Shown piece by piece: positions 9,087 through 15,565 of a stretch of 64,000 bases of DNA; positions within the stretch are counted from its first letter, which is position 1; each line of letters opens with the position of its first letter. The translations under genes and the position numbers were made by a program. The notes under the pieces were generated by a model. That model did no database searches. It was not told where the DNA came from and saw nothing but the letters and a program-made list of their open reading frames with translations. The stretch lies in contig JBAYIU010000001.1 in NCBI GenBank assembly GCA_041665465.1, positions 744,001 through 808,000 on the forward strand. Reading direction: 5' to 3'. This DNA is from JACRPH01 sp041665465 (GTDB lineage: Archaea; Nanobdellota; Nanobdellia; Woesearchaeales; GW2011-AR9).

Positions 9087-9361
9087 TCCGCGTCCTCGCC
9101 CCCTTCGGCTCCGCCGGTGGGAACTGCGCTCTTAGAGATAACTAAAACGTCTCCAATTGCTTTGACCAATTGATGAGGAACGATAACTCCTTTAGCACTG
9201 CCCAAGACTTTGCTTAAGAAAGAATTCTTGGTAGCTTTAACTTTCCATCCGAACACTCTATTTGCTTGTAAGATGCACTCTTCTACATCTCCAAAATAGT
9301 CACCGCCATCGGTGAACACTCTGAGTTCATAAACCTCAGAAACTCGTTTCATTTTTAACAT
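9083..9361 (-). CDS. PRC-barrel domain protein
   Basis: A 92-residue protein with a PRC-barrel-like pattern: a first strand (SEVYELRVFTDGGDYFGDVEEC), a central VFGWKVKA strand and a closing KGVIVPHQLVKAIGDVLVIS segment. The acidic tail (GGAEGGEDAE) is short. PRC-barrel proteins occur in RNA processing (RimM) and, in archaea, in small stand-alone forms with roles reported around cell division and RNA. Start: the ATG at 9361 is preceded by a strong GAGGTGAT ribosome binding site with 5-nt spacing. It is coupled to a downstream 32-aa ORF. Confidence 0.75.
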   Translation of the reverse strand: MLKMKRVSEVYELRVFTDGGDYFGDVEECILQANRVFGWKVKATKNSFLSKVLGSAKGVIVPHQLVKAIGDVLVISKSAVPTGGAEGGEDAE

Positions 9362-9459
9362 GATAAATCACCTCTTAATATTGAAGTAACTATTTTCACG
9401 TAGATTTAAATACTTTTCTGTTATGTAATGGTTATATTAATCTCATATTTCCCTCTAAA

Positions 9460-10143
9460 ATGGTTATATATCTGATCGGAACGTCGCACATTGCTACCCA
9501 AAGTATTCAGGAAATTAAGCAAGCTTTTATTGATTTTAAGCCTGAAATCGTAGCAGTTGAGCTAGATTTAGGTCGTGCACAGGGGCTTTTAAGCGGAGAA
9601 CATTCTAAAGTAGGATTACGCGAAATCCGACATATTGGAGTAAAAGGATACCTTTTCGCTAAAGTTGGTCAGATTGTACAACAAAAGCTGGGCCAGAGCA
9701 TTGGGGTGTCTCCAGGAGCGGAAATGAAAACCGCCTTGGAGCTGGCTAGAAAAGAAGACCTTAAAGTAGCTTACATTGACCAACCAATCAAAATAACCTT
9801 ACGCAACTTTTCTAACGAATTTACCTGGAAAGAGAAGTTCAGATTCTTGGGAGACATTTTCCGAGGAATATTCTTTCCAAAAAGACAAATGAAACTTTCG
9901 GGGATGGAAAAATTAGACCTAAGAAAAGTCCCGGAACAAGAGTTGATTACCCTGTTGATTAAACAACTTCGAGAAAGGTATCCTTCTTTGTACAAAACCT
10001 TGATTGATGATCGTAACAAATATATGGTTAAACAGCTAATTAAATTGTTAAGAGAAGATCCCAAGAAACGAATTCTGGTAGTAGTAGGAGCAGGACATAA
10101 AGAAGGGATGAACGAATTATTGTTAAAAGTTGAAGTAGTTTAA
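9460..10143 (+). CDS. TraB-family protein
   Basis: A 227-residue protein with TraB/PrgY-family hallmarks: an N-terminal YLIGTSHIATQSIQEI block with a GTxH-type motif, EIVAVELDLGRAQGLL, and a C-terminal VVVGAGHKEGM block with the conserved GAGH. Related Tiki/TraB proteins have been proposed to be metal-dependent hydrolases or peptidases; the archaeal role is unknown. Many archaeal TraB proteins carry C-terminal membrane helices, but this version ends right after the GAGH block, so it is a short, apparently soluble form. It lies just upstream of the RNase P RNA gene. Confidence 0.85.
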   Translation: MVIYLIGTSHIATQSIQEIKQAFIDFKPEIVAVELDLGRAQGLLSGEHSKVGLREIRHIGVKGYLFAKVGQIVQQKLGQSIGVSPGAEMKTALELARKEDLKVAYIDQPIKITLRNFSNEFTWKEKFRFLGDIFRGIFFPKRQMKLSGMEKLDLRKVPEQELITLLIKQLRERYPSLYKTLIDDRNKYMVKQLIKLLREDPKKRILVVVGAGHKEGMNELLLKVEVV

Positions 10144-10156
10144 TTTCTAAGATATC

Positions 10157-10165
10157 TTTATAAAT
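10157..10165 (+). promoter_or_regulatory. TATA box of the RNase P RNA gene
   Basis: TTTATAAAT lies about 22-26 bp upstream of the first base of the P1 helix of the RNase P RNA, the standard archaeal TATA-to-start spacing. It falls just after the stop of the TraB-like gene, so the RNA very likely has its own promoter. Confidence 0.6.
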
Positions 10166-10182
10166 AACCACTTCTTAGTAGA

Positions 10183-10531
10183 GGTTGGTAGTGGTGGTAG
10201 ACAGCCGAGGGTCATTCAGTTGGCTCAGGAAAGTCCGCCCACCCTCTTGTCGCAAGTTCATCGCGATGGTTACTCTCGGATGAGAGAAGGAGAAATCCCT
10301 TAGCTCTGGCATCAGCAACGACACGTCCATGACTTAGGATGATAATGGCGAACCTGTTTGTGAAAACAGGGAGTTAATCCTTTGACGTTGGTTATGGGAA
10401 CGATGAAACGGCGAACCTTAATCGGTGCAAGTCTCGTTGTAGACGCTTAGTAGAATGCTGTCAATGGCTATCGACATCACAGGTTGATGTTTTGGGCCGT
10501 ACATAAGGCGGCTTATTCCACCCTACCAAAC
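10183..10531 (+). ncRNA. rnpB: RNase P RNA
   Basis: The catalytic RNA of RNase P, which matures tRNA 5' ends. The conserved 5' core AGGAAAGTCCGCC is present near 10227-10239. A matching 3' core lies near the end (GGGCCGTACATAAGGCGGCTTATTCC region, 10493-10518). The ends pair into a P1 helix: GGTTGGTAG..GGTGG at the 5' end with CCACCCTACCAAAC at 10518-10531. The length of about 349 nt fits archaeal type A RNAs. A TATA box lies 22-26 bp upstream, and a T-rich run with a small AAACTT/AAGTTT hairpin follows. The partner protein Rpr2 is encoded at 35612. Confidence 0.92.
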
Positions 10532-10590
10532 TTTTTCAAAAGAAGTTTGATCAAAAAAACTTAAGTAGTGAGAGATGTTCTGGAGAGAAG

Positions 10591-11049
10591 ATGAAAATAG
10601 GAAGTGCCATTTTGTTAGTAGAAAGGTTTTATGTTCATAGAAATCTGATGAAAGAAATGTTACAGAATTGGTATCAAGTACTTCCCGCAGTAATGAAAGA
10701 GTCTAACATTCCTTACGAATCAAGGAGAGAACCGGATTTATTTATAACATTTGATTCTCCGGATAGACTTAAAGAACTCTTAGATGACCCGAAATATAAT
10801 ATTACGGGTGCTATTTTTAATATTGAAAGTTTTTCTTCCTCTAACGAGGATAACGATCGAGGGGATTTATTCAATGATTATTTCTCCCATATCGCTGTTC
10901 CTCAACTTACCAAAATAGTTTTAACTTCTTCGCTTCCAGAAACAGAAGCAAGAGAAAGGTATACTCCTGCCTTCGCAGATGCAAGAACGACTTATTTGAA
11001 GAAGCCGTTTGTCACTGAAGATTTAATTGGAATAATAAATAAAGATTAA
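10591..11049 (+). CDS. Receiver-like domain protein (degenerate)
   Basis: A 152-residue protein with a CheY-like receiver layout: first strand AILLVER, central strand ITGAIFNIES at the usual phospho-Asp position, then TKIVLTSSLPE (Thr/Ser switch position) and a YLKKPFVTEDLIGII ending with the conserved Lys-Pro. The paired acidic residues after strand 1 and the phospho-acceptor Asp are not obvious (VER and NIE instead), so it may not be phosphorylated. It is followed 14 bp later by a second receiver-like gene after a GAGGT ribosome binding site, so the two are probably co-transcribed. Confidence 0.6.
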   Translation: MKIGSAILLVERFYVHRNLMKEMLQNWYQVLPAVMKESNIPYESRREPDLFITFDSPDRLKELLDDPKYNITGAIFNIESFSSSNEDNDRGDLFNDYFSHIAVPQLTKIVLTSSLPETEARERYTPAFADARTTYLKKPFVTEDLIGIINKD

Positions 11050-11063
11050 TGAGGTAAAAACAG

Positions 11064-11585
11064 ATGAAAATACTTTGCATTGATGATGCTTTAGACTTAA
11101 CTCATGGACCAACTTATCGATCCCTTAGAAGAGAAGAATGGTTCGATCTTAATTTTTATACTCCCTCCAATTCTCATTACCGTAAAGAAAATCCCACTTT
11201 TGAAGGGCCAGAAGAATTAATCGCTTTATTAAAGCAAAATTACCAAGGATTAATTATCGAGCCAAGGATGCTCCAACCAAAAGGACAAAGAATGGAAGAA
11301 ATAGTTACTGAGTTTGAAAGATATGCAACAGCAATTATTGAATCTGGATTTGCAGGGAAAGTAGTGGTTTTTACCAGTAATGCTTATGTTCCCTTATTAA
11401 ATACAATCCAAAGAACCTCTTGGCCACTTTTCTGTGCCCCGTTGGATAATTTTGAAACAGCAAACCTCTCTCGGGCTCTAAAAGGATTACCTTTGAAAGC
11501 ATTAGAACCATTCCAAGGACGAGGGTTCACTCTCTGTCTAAGCTGCGAACACTTCGATGAACCTTGTGATCCACGATACTGTTAA
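11064..11585 (+). CDS. Receiver-like domain protein with C-terminal cysteine cluster
   Basis: A 173-residue protein. The N-terminus MKILCIDDALDL looks like receiver strand 1 with its acidic pair. GLIIEPRM occupies the phospho-acceptor strand but has Glu rather than Asp. KVVVFTSN supplies the switch Thr/Ser strand and FCAPLDNFETANL the last strand. The C-terminal 20 residues carry four cysteines and a histidine (CLSCEHFDEPCDPRYC), a possible metal site unusual for receivers. The ATG follows GAGGTAAAAACAG, a reasonable ribosome binding site. Function is inferred only from pattern. Confidence 0.55.
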   Translation: MKILCIDDALDLTHGPTYRSLRREEWFDLNFYTPSNSHYRKENPTFEGPEELIALLKQNYQGLIIEPRMLQPKGQRMEEIVTEFERYATAIIESGFAGKVVVFTSNAYVPLLNTIQRTSWPLFCAPLDNFETANLSRALKGLPLKALEPFQGRGFTLCLSCEHFDEPCDPRYC

Positions 11586-11588
11586 ATC

Positions 11589-12560
11589 TTAAAGAGGTAG
11601 ATGCACCTGTTTGTGCATCTCTAACACTTTAATATATCGATAATCTCGAATAGATTTAGGGAACTGTCTCTTCAAGTTGTCCATCATCTTCAACAGATCC
11701 TTAAAATCTCTGATTTCTAAATCAAATTCAAAGTCGTCATTATCGCTGATAGTTTTAGTTACCGAAACAATATAAGGAGAAGCCTTACAATAGGCTTGCA
11801 ATTCTTTGCTGATTCTAGTATCTTCCAATTCTAAAAATACTTTATAATATTCATACCCCAGTTTAGAGAAATCTAAATCTGCTCGATATCCAAGAATAAT
11901 ATTTTTCTTAGCCAATTGTCTAAAACGATAAATAATGGCCATGCTACCTAATCCGGTTTTTACAGCGACATCTTTTATCGGAACCCGAGCATCTTCTAAC
12001 AACAATTTTAAGATTTTCAGATCAACTTCATCTAACTTTTCGTCAGCAACATTTCCCCCACGTTCCCATACTTTCTTAGGTTCTTGTTTTTCTCCGATCA
12101 GATAATTTCGGGGATAAGAAAATTCTTTAGTTACTAGATGGGTGTTGTATTCTTTAATGATAGATCTGAATTTATCAGTAAACTTATCCCACTCAGAAGA
12201 GAATTCTTGAATATCTTTAACAAAACAAGTATAAATTAAGTCCCAATCTCCCACGGTACGAGCGACCATCCCAATTTTCTTGTCTTTGATCAGGTATTCA
12301 ACTAACTCTTTTTCTTTAACAATGTCGGTTTCGTAAAGGTTCAAATACACTCTGAACAGTAAATAACCTAGTTTAGAATAATCAACTAAGGTAAGATGTT
12401 TCTTAATAATTCCTAGACTTTCTAAACGTTTGATTTGATAATTAACAATATTTTTGCTCAGACGAGTATCTTTAGCCAATTGAGAATTGCTTTGTCGTGC
12501 ATCTAAATCTAAACCCAACAGGATCTTTTTGTCTTTAACGGTTAATTTTAAGTCTTCCAT
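11589..12560 (-). CDS. Lrp/AsnC-type transcriptional regulator, two modules
   Basis: About 323 residues in two Lrp-like modules. Module 1 has the winged HTH TVKDKKILLGLDLDARQSNSQLAKDTRLS with VNYQIKRLESLGII, then a RAM-like region containing ARTVGDWDLIYTC. Module 2 starts near residue 175 with KLDEVDLKILKLLLEDARVPIKDVAVKTGL. The ATG at 12560 is preferred over a TTG at 12566 because it lies about 27 bp downstream of a TATA-like ATTTAAATA. One of four related regulators in the window. Near-palindromic TCTTCAAGA copies overlap the start codon and lie upstream, suggesting autoregulation. Confidence 0.87.
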   Translation of the reverse strand: MEDLKLTVKDKKILLGLDLDARQSNSQLAKDTRLSKNIVNYQIKRLESLGIIKKHLTLVDYSKLGYLLFRVYLNLYETDIVKEKELVEYLIKDKKIGMVARTVGDWDLIYTCFVKDIQEFSSEWDKFTDKFRSIIKEYNTHLVTKEFSYPRNYLIGEKQEPKKVWERGGNVADEKLDEVDLKILKLLLEDARVPIKDVAVKTGLGSMAIIYRFRQLAKKNIILGYRADLDFSKLGYEYYKVFLELEDTRISKELQAYCKASPYIVSVTKTISDNDDFEFDLEIRDFKDLLKMMDNLKRQFPKSIRDYRYIKVLEMHKQVHLPL

Positions 12561-12633
12561 CTTCAAGAAGAATCAATTTAGGTATTTAAATTTTCTTATT
12601 TCTAATGAATTTTAATCTTTAATATCTTCAAGA
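12559..12633 (-). promoter_or_regulatory. Promoter with repeated near-palindromes before the second Lrp-type gene
   Basis: ATCTTCAAGA occurs at 12559-12568, overlapping the start codon, and again at 12624-12633. TCTTCAAGA is palindromic apart from its central base. The minus-strand TATA-like element lies between the copies. As at the other three Lrp-type genes, repeats bracket the core promoter. A role as an autoregulatory operator is inferred. Confidence 0.45.
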
Positions 12634-12691
12634 GAACATTAGGGGGATTTCTCCCAAAAACTATATAAATAACTCTCCTTTCTTTGATATT

Positions 12692-12862
12692 ATGAGCGAC
12701 GACAAGATTAGAATGCCTTCTGGACAAGGTGGATTAATAAGATACTTTGATGAATATAAATCTAAAGTTGAATTCTCTCCAGGAGTGGTTATTGTGATGT
12801 GCTTAGTGGTAATCGCAATCTTAATTCTATTAAACTTCTTTGGCAGTTCGATTTTGGGTTAA
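12692..12862 (+). CDS. Preprotein translocase subunit Sec61-beta (SecG-like)
   Basis: A 56-residue protein reading MSDDKIRMPSGQGGLIRYF, then an acidic linker and a single membrane helix (about residues 31-51, VVIVMCLVVIAILILLNFF). PSGxGGLIRYFDE before one C-terminal helix is characteristic of archaeal Sec61-beta, the small subunit of the SecYE translocon. The TATA-like CTATATAAAT at 12661-12670 lies about 26 bp before the ATG, suggesting a leaderless mRNA. The stop is one base before the ATG of the NAC gene, linking protein export and nascent-chain handling in one transcript. Confidence 0.9.
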   Translation: MSDDKIRMPSGQGGLIRYFDEYKSKVEFSPGVVIVMCLVVIAILILLNFFGSSILG

Positions 12863-12863
12863 A

Positions 12864-13208
12864 ATGTTTCCTGGCGTAAATCCTCGGCAAATGCAACAGA
12901 TGATGAAGAAGATGGGTATTCAGCAGGCCGAGATCCAAGCCACTAGGGTAGTAATCTATTGCCGCGATAAAGAGATCATTATCAACGATCCACAAGTTAC
13001 TAAAGTTAACATGATGGGTCAGCAGACATATCAAGTGGTTGGAGAAGCCGAAGAAAGATCTCTTTCCAGTGTTCCAGAAATTTCTGAAGAGGATATTAAT
13101 ACTGTAATGGAACAGGCCCATGTAAGTAAAGCTGAAGCCAAAAAAGCTATCGAAGATGCTAATGGTGATTTAGCAGAAGCCATCCTTAACTTGGGTTCAA
13201 GAGAATAA
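12864..13208 (+). CDS. nac: Nascent polypeptide-associated complex (NAC) protein
   Basis: A 114-residue archaeal NAC homologue. The N-terminal MFPGVNPRQMQQMMKKMGI is a family hallmark. The NAC beta-barrel follows (ATRVVIYCRDKEIIINDPQVTKVNMMGQQTYQVVG), and a UBA domain closes the protein (SEEDINTVMEQAHVSKAEAKKAIEDANGDLAEAILNL). NAC binds the ribosome exit region and nascent chains. The ATG at 12864 was chosen because the upstream in-frame codons (from 12840) lie inside the Sec61-beta gene and precede the conserved start MFPGVNP. It is co-transcribed with Sec61-beta, with one base between the genes. Confidence 0.93.
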   Translation: MFPGVNPRQMQQMMKKMGIQQAEIQATRVVIYCRDKEIIINDPQVTKVNMMGQQTYQVVGEAEERSLSSVPEISEEDINTVMEQAHVSKAEAKKAIEDANGDLAEAILNLGSRE

Positions 13209-13237
13209 TTTATATAAATCACTGATTTAACAAGATT

Positions 13238-13687
13238 ATGTTTTCTGGAGATAAGAAAGTAAGCTTAGAATATGCTTGGCAACAGCACCGGATAGCTGAA
13301 CACCTTTTAACGGTAACTTATCCCTTGACTAAAGACACCAAGTTACTAATGGGGATCATTTACAATTTATGTGGATCTCTAGATTATGCTTTAGATTCAT
13401 TACTTCAAAAAGCAAAATTGTCTCCAGAATCTAATTGGAGACGTAAACTGCTTACCCTTAAAATGAATAAGTTAGTTAGTGAACCCCATAGTAAGTTCAT
13501 CGCTCAGGTTCAAGAAGCTAAAGCCTTACATCGGGCTTGCCCTACCGAGTTTGTACGAGGGGATAGGATTGTAATGTGTAGCAAGGATTATCAATTAAAA
13601 ACCATTACTCCTAAAGAGATCAAAGAGTGGGCAAGCAAAACTGCTTCTTTCCTAACCGCGGCGGAAACAGTTATTAACCGAAAGTAA
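13238..13687 (+). CDS. Hypothetical helical protein, paralogue of the next gene
   Basis: A 149-residue, mainly helical soluble protein. The first half (LEYAWQQHRIAEHLLTVTYPLTKDTKLLMGIIYNLCGSLDYALDSLLQKAKL) corresponds segment by segment to the neighbouring gene at 13730, so the two look like a diverged duplicate pair. The arrangement of long helices is HEPN-like, but no HEPN catalytic motif (RxxxxH) is clear. It has its own TATA-like TTATATAAAT about 25 bp before the ATG. Function unknown. Confidence 0.7.
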   Translation: MFSGDKKVSLEYAWQQHRIAEHLLTVTYPLTKDTKLLMGIIYNLCGSLDYALDSLLQKAKLSPESNWRRKLLTLKMNKLVSEPHSKFIAQVQEAKALHRACPTEFVRGDRIVMCSKDYQLKTITPKEIKEWASKTASFLTAAETVINRK

Positions 13688-13729
13688 TAAAAACAAGCAT
13701 ATATTTCTATACCCACACTTAATATAACT

Positions 13730-14197
13730 ATGAATGACTACCTTTTAGAAGCGCGAGAAGAACTTAAACGTTTAGAACATATAATTTACGTAAGCTTAAA
13801 GTATACTCGAACAACCGATGTTATTATTAATGCTTTAACCAGATTAGTTAGTGTTTTTGACTTGATTATCGAAGCATACTTGGAAAAGGCTAAAGAGGAA
13901 GGTAAAATGATTGCTTTACCTAAAAGTCCAGCTTTACGTGGAACTAAGCTGGCAGAGTTGTATGGAGAAGACTTACAAATGAAGAAATATATGGCCTTTT
14001 ATGCTTTCTTAAAGATGATCTTAAAGTCTTCTTACAATAAAAGAGAAGAATATCGAAGACACGTAACAGTTATTGTAGAATTAGATAAGTGCACTACTTA
14101 TGTGGACATTGACAGTTTAATCAATCATGAGCGTTTTGTGCGCCATTTCTTAACTTATGCTTATCATCAGATTGAAGGTAAGCCGGAAGAAGAATAA
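13730..14197 (+). CDS. Hypothetical helical protein, paralogue of the previous gene
   Basis: A 155-residue helical protein (LLEAREELKRLEHIIYVSLKYTRTTDVIINALTRLVSVFDLIIEAYLEKAKEE). Helix order and the spacing of LEHIIYVSLKYTRTTD against the neighbour's AEHLLTVTYPLTKDTK suggest tandem duplication followed by strong divergence. No catalytic motif, signal peptide or membrane helix is visible. It is followed by the two-hairpin intergenic element. Function unknown. Confidence 0.7.
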   Translation: MNDYLLEAREELKRLEHIIYVSLKYTRTTDVIINALTRLVSVFDLIIEAYLEKAKEEGKMIALPKSPALRGTKLAELYGEDLQMKKYMAFYAFLKMILKSSYNKREEYRRHVTVIVELDKCTTYVDIDSLINHERFVRHFLTYAYHQIEGKPEEE

Positions 14198-14208
14198 TCT
14201 TTAAGTAA

Positions 14209-14297
14209 TGAAAGACAGAAGTAATACCAATCAACATTCTGTCTTTCAAACTTTAGTTGAGGAAAATGAATATGCACAATGATTATCCTCAACTAAA
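14209..14297. other. Tandem perfect inverted repeats (two hairpins) of unknown role
   Basis: Two perfect 12-bp inverted repeats lie back to back. TGAAAGACAGAA (14209-14220) pairs with TTCTGTCTTTCA (14237-14248) across a 16-nt loop. TTTAGTTGAGGA (14252-14263) pairs with TCCTCAACTAAA (14286-14297) across a 22-nt loop. Only 3 nt separate the hairpins. No reading frame covers them. They could be a structured small RNA, an mRNA 3'-end or processing element, or a protein-binding site. Confidence 0.6.
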
Positions 14298-14360
14298 GGC
14301 ACGAAAAGATTAAATACTCCTTTCTTCTAAGATTTATAAAAACAAAAGAGCTGATTAATA

Positions 14361-15086
14361 ATGACTCGTTTTATTGCTTTAGTCTCCGGAAAAGGAGGAG
14401 TAGGAAAGACTACCACCACTTTAAACGTAGGCCACGCTCTGCACAAGATGGGGAGAAATGTAGTTCTTTTAGATGCCAATTTGGCTACTCCAAATTTAGG
14501 ATTACAATTAGGGCTGCTTAATCCCGAAGGAACCTTAAACAAATTCTTAAAAAAAGAAAAGACATTACAAGATATAACTTACAAACATAAAAGTGGAATA
14601 ACCTTAATTCCTGCCTCACTTAATTTTATTGACTTTCAGAAGACTAACCCCCAGAAACTTACTGAAATTTTTGAACATCTAGATAATCTGAGCGAATTTG
14701 TATTAGTAGATGCGCCCAGTGGATTAGGGTACGAACTGAATCAAATTCTTAAGAACACTGATGAAGCCCTTATTATCGTACAACCAAATTTAAGTTCAGT
14801 GATGGACGCCTTGAAAACCATCCAGTTAGCACAAGCACACAATAATACTATTGCAGGTGTTGTTTTAAATATGAGCCATTTTCGGGGTTGGACAGAATTA
14901 AAACCGATAGAAATTGAAAAAATATTGGGAACACCAATTATTGCTAATATCAAATATGATAAAAAGTTCAGGAACGCATTAATGGAACAATCTCCGGTAC
15001 ATCATTTATATCCTCGATCAAATGCAGCTAAAGAATACCGTCTTATTGCTAAACATCTCTGTTTAAACTTGGAGTTAGAACAATGA
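14361..15086 (+). CDS. MinD/ParA-family ATPase
   Basis: A 241-residue deviant Walker A ATPase. The N-terminus FIALVSGKGGVGKTTTTLNVG holds the KGGVGKT P-loop with the signature Lys. VVLLDANLATPNLGLQLG is the switch region, and VLVDAPSGLGYE with ALIIVQPN covers Walker B and the following strand. In archaea MinD-like proteins act in cell positioning or as membrane-associated regulators. No MinE or partner is present. The TATA-like GATTTATAAA is 21-30 bp before the ATG. The stop overlaps the start of a small four-helix membrane protein (ATGA), which could be its membrane partner. Confidence 0.88.
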   Translation: MTRFIALVSGKGGVGKTTTTLNVGHALHKMGRNVVLLDANLATPNLGLQLGLLNPEGTLNKFLKKEKTLQDITYKHKSGITLIPASLNFIDFQKTNPQKLTEIFEHLDNLSEFVLVDAPSGLGYELNQILKNTDEALIIVQPNLSSVMDALKTIQLAQAHNNTIAGVVLNMSHFRGWTELKPIEIEKILGTPIIANIKYDKKFRNALMEQSPVHHLYPRSNAAKEYRLIAKHLCLNLELEQ

Positions 15087-15559
15087 ATGTTCCCCAGTTA
15101 AGACAGAAAGGATGGAGTGAAAAAGAGATCTTAAGAGCTAAATCGATTTTAGAACGAGCAGAAGTCCATGATGTGTTCTTTGCCAGAATGGTGTTCTGGA
15201 GTGCTTTAGTGGTGATTGTATTTGCTAACTTGCTTATTTCTTTAATCATGATCCCATTTTTAATCTTTTTGAATAGTTGGGTACTTTACTCAATAGTGGC
15301 GTTGTTAGGATTAATGATCGGGTTTGTGTATAATTTCTTAATTACAGATATTAAACATTTAACTTGGCATCATCACTTATTGGCAGGAATACTCTTACCC
15401 GTAATTGCCCTGATCAATATGATAGTAATGGTATTATTTTCTAATCGCTACGCTGAGAAAGCTGCTTTCAGTCATACTAACAGCCCTTGGATTATCGGCA
15501 TTATCTTTGCAGTAATGTTTATTCTTCCTGCATTAATAGATACCTTAAGAAGAAGATAA
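15083..15559 (+). CDS. Membrane protein coupled to the MinD-like gene
   Basis: A 158-residue integral membrane protein with a soluble, charged N-terminal helix region (residues 1-30, LRQKGWSEKEILRAKSILERAE) followed by four probable membrane helices (about 34-62, 68-88, 94-118 and 132-152). Its ATG overlaps the stop of the MinD-like ATPase gene by 4 bp, so translation is probably coupled. This suggests that it anchors or partners the ATPase at the membrane. No family is recognised. Confidence 0.7.
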   Translation: MNVPQLRQKGWSEKEILRAKSILERAEVHDVFFARMVFWSALVVIVFANLLISLIMIPFLIFLNSWVLYSIVALLGLMIGFVYNFLITDIKHLTWHHHLLAGILLPVIALINMIVMVLFSNRYAEKAAFSHTNSPWIIGIIFAVMFILPALIDTLRRR

Positions 15560-15565
15560 ATAAAA

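Noticed and set aside
12840..12863. Upstream extension of the NAC protein
   Set aside because: These codons lie inside the Sec61-beta gene and precede the conserved MFPGVNP start, so the ATG at 12864 was used.
14209..14297. CRISPR array or insertion-sequence ends
   Set aside because: The two hairpins have unrelated stems and occur once each; there are no repeated units with spacers, no transposase and no target duplication.
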